Shown here: positions 29,043-35,397 of the stretch, piece by piece
Position numbering within the stretch: the first letter of the stretch is position 1
How the letters are laid out: each line of letters starts with the position of its first letter
Source of the DNA: Chara braunii
Lineage: Eukaryota; Streptophyta; Charophyceae; Charales; Characeae
Assembly (NCBI GenBank): GCA_003427395.1
Contig: BFEA01000002.1
Location: 4,137,889 to 4,173,285 of the forward strand
DNA length: 35,397 nt
Direction of reading: 5' to 3'
Translations under genes and position numbers: made by a program
Notes under the pieces: generated by a model
The model's database searches: none
What the model saw: the letters and a program-made list of their open reading frames with translations, nothing else
What the model was told of the DNA's origin: nothing

Positions 29043-29877
29043 GACGTAAGTTTTTTTATTTTTTATTTTTATTTTTTTAATCTTTTTTTTTTTTCTTTCT
29101 ATATTCTTCTCTCAACTCCTGTTTCTTTGCCTTCCACTACCTACTCCTAAGACTATCTAGAGGGGACCCCTGCAAGCATAGTTTCCTCTCTCTGTGAAGG
29201 GGAGATTTCATGTTGCCCCTTGCCCCTAATGGTTAGGGTATAGGGTTGGGGCCGCCAGTGGGGGTCTGGCTAACACAAAGACCGAGACCTGCCAGTAGCT
29301 GTGCCTCCCTTTCTCATTGACCCCCACCTTTCATCGAGTAGCCTCATCTCATCTATCTCATTTTTCTTGCTAGTACTCATCTATCTCATCCTCTCACTAG
29401 TTTCTGTGTAGTATGGGGGAACACCAACCAACCCGGATCTCTCCCCAGCCCACGGGGTAGGTTGGCACCACAGCAGTGGTGCGAGAGCAAGGCTGTACCA
29501 GTCCCTCATCACGGTGACCAGGGGTGGGCAGGCATTGCCGATGGGGGAAATCGGCGGTGCTAGCACCGAGCAATGGCCAGTCACTGCACCTCCCCCTACC
29601 CCTGCCCAAACCCCACATGGCGGTGTCTAATGGCCAATATTGTCGCTGCATAGCAACCAACAACATCAACCATTCACAAGTCCCGGGGAAGGAAGACCAT
29701 CGACCCAACGAAAAGCGGCAAATGGACTGCAGGCTGACACCACAGACCCTGAATTCCTTTACGAATGATTTACCCCCTCCTCTCCGGGTCCCTGCTATGC
29801 CCCTGATTTTCCCTGCGTGTCTCTCCAGACAATTCTGTGCGATCGCCGGTCCGCCGCCGTCCTGGCTGCGCCCCCAC
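29041..29877. other. Unassigned
   Basis: T-rich at 29050-29100, otherwise mixed. Only overlapping short frames on both strands, and no recognised domain. Confidence 0.4.
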
Positions 29878-29892
29878 GCCCTAGCGTGGTAT

Positions 29893-30049
29893 CAGTGATC
29901 CCACTAGCAACCAGGATCGGATCGAATGCCTGAATCTGGATGAGATTATGGAGATGTGCAGGGAATCGAGATTGAACTGCTTTTCCGCATCTCTGCATAA
30001 ACACATCCAGATTCAGGATCTCGATCCCATCCTTTTTGCTAGTGGGACC
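29893..30049. repeat. Long foldback hairpin C with symmetric internal loops
   Basis: Left arm 29899-29950 pairs with 29996-30047. The paired blocks are 11, 5, 7, 14 and 5 bp, separated by symmetric mismatches of 3, 1, 3 and 3 nt. The 14-bp block is CCTGAATCTGGATG (29929-29942). Directly outside are GCCCTAGCGTGGTAT (29878-29892) and GCCCTCGTGGTAT (30053-30065), a possible target-site duplication with a 2-bp difference. No protein is encoded. Confidence 0.85.
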
Positions 30050-30114
30050 TCTGCCCTCGTGGTATACCCACGACTGTTGGCATACTGACCCAAGTTCAAA
30101 TCCAAAAAAAAACC

Positions 30115-30352
30115 TTTTTTTTTTTTTTTTTTTTGTTATTATTTTCGATTTATGCATGTCATCCTTGCGCAGAGGCCATACTCTGCGCGGTTGATCTCAG
30201 CCATGCGATCCTGAGATCGCACGGCCGAGCTCGGCCGCATCACCAAGCACCAGCTCCAGAAGGAGCTAGCACCAGCAGATGCACAGTCTCAGGCTTGATC
30301 CCAGCATCGGTTGGGTGGAAGTCAGACATGGTACCTACTGAGCTAGCTCCTA
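30115..30352 (-). mobile_element. tRNA-derived SINE with poly(A) tail
   Basis: Read on the minus strand from 30352, AGGAGCTAGCTCAGTAGG contains a perfect box A (TAGCTCAGTAGG, plus 30334-30345). Box B-like GGGATCAAGCC lies at plus 30292-30302. The body includes the reverse complements of GGAGCTAGC, GAGCTCGGCC and CTGCGCGG, and the element ends in A20 (T at 30115-30134). That makes a complete SINE of about 240 bp. A clear target duplication was not found. The 5' end lies in an 11-bp inverted repeat AGCTCCTATTA/TAATAGGAGCT (30345-30355/30362-30372). It would be transcribed by pol III and mobilised by a LINE elsewhere. Confidence 0.75.
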
Positions 30353-30415
30353 TTACAAAATTAATAGGAGCTGCTCTTCTATAAGAAGACCTCTGCCCAG
30401 CCATCCCGCCGGCCT

Positions 30416-30545
30416 ATGGCTTGGCAGGCCCTGCCTGCCTGCGGCCCTGCAGCCATGCCAGCCCGTGGCCCGGTAGGCCAAGCCTGCCCGTGGCCCTGCA
30501 GGCCCATACTCTCTGTGGCCTTGCAGGCCTTGCCTGCCTGCCTGC
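30416..30545. repeat. 25-bp minisatellite (GGCCCTGCAGGCC)
   Basis: TGGCC(C/T)-led units begin at 30466, 30491 and 30516, with weaker ones at 30416 and 30441. Words such as GGCCCTGCAGGCC are close to palindromic. The sequence is CCTG/CAGG-rich throughout. Confidence 0.75.
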
Positions 30546-31009
30546 CTCCATGGCTGGCTGGTTTCCCGGCGGCCCATAGCCTCAACAGCCGCCCCACTCA
30601 GCAGGTCACAACACCACCCCCTCCGGTCCTCGGTGCGAAAGCCCCGAGGCCCCAAAAAATAAAAACTTCAGGACCCAAAAAAATAAAATCTTCCTATTTC
30701 CTCTGCACTGCGACCCTATACCGGCACACCCCTCTTTTTAGCCTCCTTAGGCCCTGAATCGCGCGGCTGTTAAGCCGCGCGACATTATTTTAGGTAGAAT
30801 AGGTCTAGTTTTACCGTTCCCATATCCGCACATTCCTGCAGCTTCGACAAGCGAAGCATTTACCATTCACATCCGCTACTCCTGGACGCCACACGCGTTC
30901 GGACTAACGTCCAAAAATTTTTGCCTGTCAGTCATAGGTCAGGTCTGGATAAACTTTTGGCAGATAACCCATCTCATCAAGTTAGGAAGCCCGAACAACC
31001 ATTTACTAA

Positions 31010-31069
31010 GTCGGACATCGTCCGACATTTAAAAGCACCGGGCAGATACGCTTGTCAGGGTTTCTGCCC
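31010..31069. repeat. Two adjacent small hairpins
   Basis: GTCGGAC-ATC-GTCCGAC at 31010-31026 is perfect. GGGCAGA (31040-31046) pairs with TCTGCCC (31063-31069) around an imperfect inner stem ACGCTT/CAGGGT. The second hairpin has a relative at 34275-34304 and, like it, is followed by CGACAA. Confidence 0.8.
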
Positions 31070-31094
31070 CGACAAAGCGATCTCTTCTCTCTCT

Positions 31095-31560
31095 TTTTCT
31101 CACACACACACTCATACACACACACGTAACCAAACGAGAGCATGAGATCATCTCTCTCTTCCCCTATGAAATGCATACATGCACACACGCACACACACGT
31201 ATTTACACACACAAGTGTAGTAGCGCACTTGTTCGTGTTTAGCGGTAGATTCATTCAACTTTGTTTATCCTGTGGATGGAGATAGTGCGAGGGTCATTGT
31301 TGGATCTATACACACATGCACACACACATACTCATACACATGCGCACACACGATTGTGACAGTGTATATTTCCATATTCTCTCGGTAGATTCATTCGACA
31401 TAGTTCATCCCATCTATGGTAGTATCGTGAGGTAGCCGCGGGATCGGAGCGCACACACACACAACACACACACACACACAACAAAAAAAAAAGAAGAATA
31501 TACTTTCACGTTTCAGCCATGGATTCATTCATTTTCTCCTATCCTATCGACGGAAGTACC
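31095..31560. repeat. 137-bp units with CA microsatellites
   Basis: GATTCATTC lies at 31248, 31388 and 31522 (spacings 140 and 134) with similar flanks ending in TAT(C/G)GA(C/T)GG-like words. Each unit is preceded by a (CA)n stretch (31105-31210, 31310-31350 and 31452-31480). It looks like a tandem array whose microsatellite part expanded. Confidence 0.7.
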
Positions 31561-33095
31561 GGGGAGTCGGCTGTGAGTTCGAAGACTTACCTTGTTTTCC
31601 TTCTCTCTCCCCGTCCTTGTTGTCATCGTCGACAGTTCTACACTCCCCGCAATCAGTCATGATGTGCAGCGTACAGAGGCGACAACACGGGAGGCACGAA
31701 GGGCACAAGTGCCTACTCCAACAAGTCGGGCAGATGACTGGCCCACCCTCACGTCGCCATTCACGGTTACCTCACACTACCTGCAAGTTTGCACCCTCGC
31801 ATATGGTAAGCAGCAGGCGCAGAGTTGAAGTGGACAATCGAGCAGCAATCATCGCAAGAGGACGAGCGATGGTGAACGTAACGATCCACAACCCAACACC
31901 ACGGCATAGAAAAGCCTCAACAGCCACAACTGCTCCCAGCGACGAACGAGTTGTTGTGAAAGCCATCCGAGAGAGATAAGTAGAGGCCCGAACCACGCTG
32001 TAAAAATATTAATTCGACCACCAGAAACGACTCGCCCGTCCATCACGAACTGGAACCCACCCGAACCGTGTGCCGAGAGTCCCTCGTAACTCAAGTACAA
32101 GGTCCCAAAACCCCACACGTGGTTAACGGGGACCCCCACTTTTCAGGTCCTGAGTAACAAGTCCAAAACTGAAATTAGGGTTTGGCGATAAAATTTCATG
32201 TGTTTTTTTTTTTTTTCTTTGCCTGTTTTTGTCTTAGTTCAAGGTTGTCGTGTACCAAATTTTGTCTCATTTGGCGCATTGGAATTTCCTCTGATATGAG
32301 CGTTTCCAAAAACGCTGAAAATTCTGAAAATTCGCTGAATCCAAAATGTCATTCAAGTGCACTTTTGCCTTACTGTTTCAGCCTGTTTTTATTTATTTAT
32401 TTCGTTTTTTTTTTAAATGGTTTGTTAATATGGTGTGCACTCTATGGAATGATGCAATTTTTTGTTAAAAAGACCTTCTTGTTTTCTTATAAATAGCATT
32501 AAAAAAACGCTGAAATTTAGGGTCTCCGTTAACTGCCTCTCCTCTCGCTCGCCGCCACCTTACTGTTTGCACCTCGTGCTCCCTCCGTCGCTCCCTGCAA
32601 GGCTCTTCCTTGCTCTCCTCGTCGTCTCGCCCTCCGCCCGTGCTCAACCCTCTTCGCTGGCCAGCACGTGCTTGCTTTCTCTGCCCCGACGCTTTTCTCA
32701 TGCCGTGCTCCAATGTGATGGTCCTCCCCGTAGTCCTTAAGACCAGCCCCTCGTACCTTTCCCGGTATGCATCGAGGATTGAATACGGAGCCGGTCGTCG
32801 AGAAGTTCCGAGGAATGAATCTGCCCTTGATCTAACGATAGGTTCAACAAGTCTCCATATGAGATTAGAAGAAAAAAAAGAAATAAGCCAGAATAAACAA
32901 AGAGAAATTAGAAAAAATCGTAACGAAAAGAAAAAAAGTAAAAATAAGAAATTTGAAAAGGGCAAAAGAAAATCTAACTACCTAACTACCCCGTCGTGCC
33001 AACTGTCACAACGGGTTTTAACTGTAACTAATCGTGATCTCGAAGTCACGAGCTCGAGCCCAGACCAACTTAGTCCGGGTGAAAGTGTCGTGGAG
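31561..33095. other. Unassigned
   Basis: Overlapping short frames without domains. There is a T run at 32205-32216 and an AG/AA-rich tract at 32868-32950. I see no gene that I can support. Confidence 0.4.
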
Positions 33096-33099
33096 CTCC

Positions 33100-33188
33100 T
33101 CGTCAAAAAGGAGCTAGCCCACGGGCAGATGGACTCGATCCTCGGGTGTTGCTTGTTATCCAACACTGAAACTTACTGGGCTAGCTCC
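33100..33188 (-). mobile_element. tRNA-derived SINE head, truncated
   Basis: On the minus strand AGGAGCTAGCCCAGTAAG holds box A-like TAGCCCAGTAAG (plus 33172-33183). Box B GGATCGAGTCC (plus 33131-33141) fits the consensus with one change. The copy ends with GGGCTAGCTCCTTTTT. It resembles the SINE at 30115-30352 from AGGAGCTAGC through CATCTGC, but no poly(A) tail follows. Confidence 0.65.
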
Positions 33189-33189
33189 T

Positions 33190-34270
33190 GCTTTGAGTAA
33201 GACAAGAGCAGTCCAAGTATAAATAGAGCAGTAGGGCATAACCCCACTAGGGGTCCGTGCCCAATTCTGAGTCTGTGTGTGTGTGTACATGCTTGCTGGT
33301 CCGCGTGCCTGTCCGAGTGCTTGTCGGCTTGAGTGTGTGTGTGACCCACAAGGGCATTCAGTTGCTTGGAAGGCCCGAAGGGCTGGTACTAACCCATGAC
33401 CGTGACATTGAGGGTTGCAGTGGGGAAAACACTCAAGTGGTGGGGAAAGAGGCCCGCGCCACTTAAGAATGGCGGAAAAATACTCAAGTAGCAGATAGGT
33501 CGGTACCACACCAAGTAGAGGTAGATGTGCCGGGTACTCGAGGTTGAGCAGAAGAAGACAAAAGTTGGCATTTTTAGAGGCCTAACACCAGTAGATAGGC
33601 GAGTACTAGGTCAAGTAGCTTGAGTCCAAGCCTTGTGCGGACGATACCAGAGCTTGCAACGGTGTCTCCCTCTGCAAAGGGACAAAGGCACCGATTATTT
33701 GGGTGGTTACGAGGACACGACGTCGCCACTCGAGAGGCGACTTCGTCTCCTTATATGGGAGGTGGAGCTGGAGTTTCAACCCCGCTCACGGCATACGAGT
33801 AAGGACAGAGGTACCGGCAACCGTTACCTATCATGGTAGGCAGTGTGTTTCTCTTGTCTGCCCCGGCCACATGGCCGAGGTTATATTAATTTTTCAGTTG
33901 CCTTTAGATTTTACGGCGCGCGACCTATCAATTTTCCTACATCGGTCAGTCTGACGCCCCTGGACTCGTTCTAATTCATTTTTGGCCTTACTGTCTGAAC
34001 CTTTCACTAATTTAGATTATGGTCGCCGCATCCCGCACAACCTTTTCTTGTTCTCTCCTAACCCTCCTGCCCTCGTGGCCGAATACCTTTAATTTCTACT
34101 AACTTGTACCTGTTTTCGTACACGTCGTATCACTGCACATAGTCACCTAGCAACCTCAGCCTCAATGGTCGAGAAGTTTGCATTACTGCGCTATGCTAAA
34201 AAATTATCACTTTTTACTCCAGACTGTCTTCAGCATGGCGACCAGCGTCGATACTGTATCGAATGCGAAA
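33190..34270. other. Unassigned
   Basis: TG-rich around 33270-33350; otherwise unremarkable. No gene recognised. Confidence 0.4.
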
Positions 34271-34274
34271 ACAT

Positions 34275-34304
34275 GAGCAAATACCCTTGTAAGGGTGTTT
34301 GCTC
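34275..34304. repeat. Small near-perfect hairpin
   Basis: GAGCAAA pairs with TTTGCTC and ACCCTT with AAGGGT, separated by one T/G mismatch, with a GT loop. CGACAA follows directly. It is related to the hairpin at 31040-31069. Confidence 0.85.
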
Positions 34305-34330
34305 CGACAACGTGGCAACACTGGGTGAGC

Positions 34331-34400
34331 GGAAGAGGTGGATTGGGCGGCCCTCACGAACCGTGGTGCAGAGGGGGAAGAGGTGGATTGGGCGACACGT
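34331..34400. repeat. 44-bp duplication
   Basis: GGAAGAGGTGGATTGGGCG occurs at about 34333 and 34377 with diverging continuation. Confidence 0.8.
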
Positions 34401-34501
34401 GGCGAGCGGACGGTGCAGCAGATTGTCGGTGCATCGGAGGAGGTTGATAACTCACGGACATGGCTTCTAACGGTGAGTTAGGCCATAGTCGCATCCTCCC
34501 C

Positions 34502-35397
34502 CCTTCTTTTTCTTCTTCTTTGCGCGAGGACGTGGCATAGCAGCGTCGTTGGTGTCATCGTCATCGTCATCATCATCATTATTTTCTTCTTCTTCTTCTT
34601 CTTCTTCTTCGGCGTCTTCTTCTTCTTCTTCTTCTTCTTCTTCTTCTTCTTCTTCTTCTTCTTTATTGATTGAGTAATAGATTCGATAGAGTTCGACCGC
34701 CCGAGCATGATTTTTTTTTTCCTTCAATCAGTCAATCAATCAGTCGGTCAATCAATGGATCAATCGATCGATCGATCACCTTGGATTGATTGATTGATGG
34801 ATTGGCTGGTTGATTGATTCATTGATTGGTTGATTGATTGATTAATTGATTGATTGGTTGATTGGTTGATTGGTTGATTGATTGATTGGTTGTCGGGGGC
34901 TGCCTCCCCCACGCGTGCACACACACACACGTAACACCAATTTCCCCCCATCCCGATCACAGTTTTTCCCCACCCCGATCCCGATCTCAAAGATTGGTTG
35001 ATTGATTATTTGATTGATTGGTTTATTGATTGATCTCGATCCCAATTTTCTAATCCCGCCCAATTCCTATCCCAACCCTAATTCTGATCTCGATTTTCTT
35101 CCATTGACCTTGATCCCGATCCTTCATCGTGATCCCGATTCTTCTTCTTCTTCTTTGCGCGGTGAGGACGTAGCATAGCAGCGTCGTTGGTATCATCGTC
35201 ATCATCATCATCATTATTTTCTTCTTCTTCTTCTTCTTCTTCTTCTTCTTCTTCTTCTTCTTCTTCTTCTTCTTCTTCTTTATTGATCGAGTAATAGATT
35301 CGATAGAGTTTGACCGCCCGAGTACGGTATTTTTTCATTTTTCAATCAATCAATCAATCAATGAGTCAATCAATCGATCACCTTGGATTGATTGATT
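34502..35397. repeat. 635-bp tandem duplication with TTC, ATC and ATTG microsatellites
   Basis: The order TTCTTCTTTGCGCG, (G)AGGACGT(G/A)GCATAGCAGCG, (ATC)n, ATTATTTTC, (TTC)n, TTTATTGAT(T/C)GAGTAATAGA, GACCGCCCGAG, (CAAT)n and CACCTTGGATTG occurs at 34511-34790 and again at 35145-35397. The matching TGCGC words are 635 bp apart. Between the copies lie (ATTG/TTGA)n runs (34785-34890 and 34993-35035) and GATCCCGATC words. The second copy is cut by the window end, so more units may follow. Confidence 0.9.

Noticed and set aside
30093-30103. Functional tRNA gene or further SINE (box B-like AGTTCAAATCC)
   Set aside because: No acceptor stem and no convincing box A at the right distance. The match is isolated and lies next to A and T runs.
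34467-34727. Poly-Glu protein gene
   Set aside because: Listed only as a repeat: the frame is largely microsatellite, and openness follows from the trinucleotide period. The question is kept as a finding.

Overview
The window looks like repeat-rich nuclear DNA from a eukaryote, most likely a green-lineage (streptophyte alga or plant) genome. The evidence is two decayed Ty3/gypsy retrotransposons, tRNA-derived SINEs, a hAT-like non-autonomous DNA transposon, long AAT, TTC, CA and ATTG microsatellites, poly(T) tracts and a sized assembly gap (N at 19838-20397). A charophyte would fit, but nothing here proves the species. I find no intact host gene, no rRNA or functional tRNA gene, no CRISPR array and no prokaryotic operon.

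Layout. 1-1260: consecutive blocks of short tandem repeats, each built around a GTGC...GCAC-type stem, ending in ten exact-length 41-bp units. 1410-1870: palindromic TAGC-N-GCTA repeats. 2485-6000 (+): a broken Ty3/gypsy pol (RT, RNase H, integrase) of a divergent lineage. 6340-8100: doublet repeats, a 102-111 bp repeat cluster and a TATA-box region that may be LTR-derived. 8100-13087: nearly 5 kb without recognisable genes. 13088-13638: an unrecognised ORF broken by one frame change. 14150-19108 (-): a second Ty3/gypsy with gag, zinc knuckle, protease, RT and RNase H, truncated before the integrase core. 19109-20900: A-rich DNA, a G-rich zone with the gap, and an AAT microsatellite. 21665-22740: a SINE with an AAT tail, split by a 751-bp hAT-like element. 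25205-25560: a 54-bp minisatellite. 26-31 kb: seven-tract poly(T) bias (starting at 22.5 kb), three long hairpins, SINEs and tandem duplications. 31-35.4 kb: CA-rich repeats, another SINE head, and a 635-bp duplication with TTC/ATTG microsatellites running off the window.

How the parts relate. There is no functional pathway. The RT-encoding elements are probable or possible sources of mobilising machinery in the genome at large, but both copies here are dead. The most interesting signal is that several repeat families are inverted repeats whose copies differ by paired substitutions that keep the stems: the hairpins at 27169-27282 and 28730-28853, the small hairpins at 31040-31069 and 34275-34304, and the stems at 291-388. 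This suggests that a structured nucleic acid (small-RNA precursor, foldback element or cruciform) is or was maintained. That is an inference; transcription and small-RNA data would decide it.
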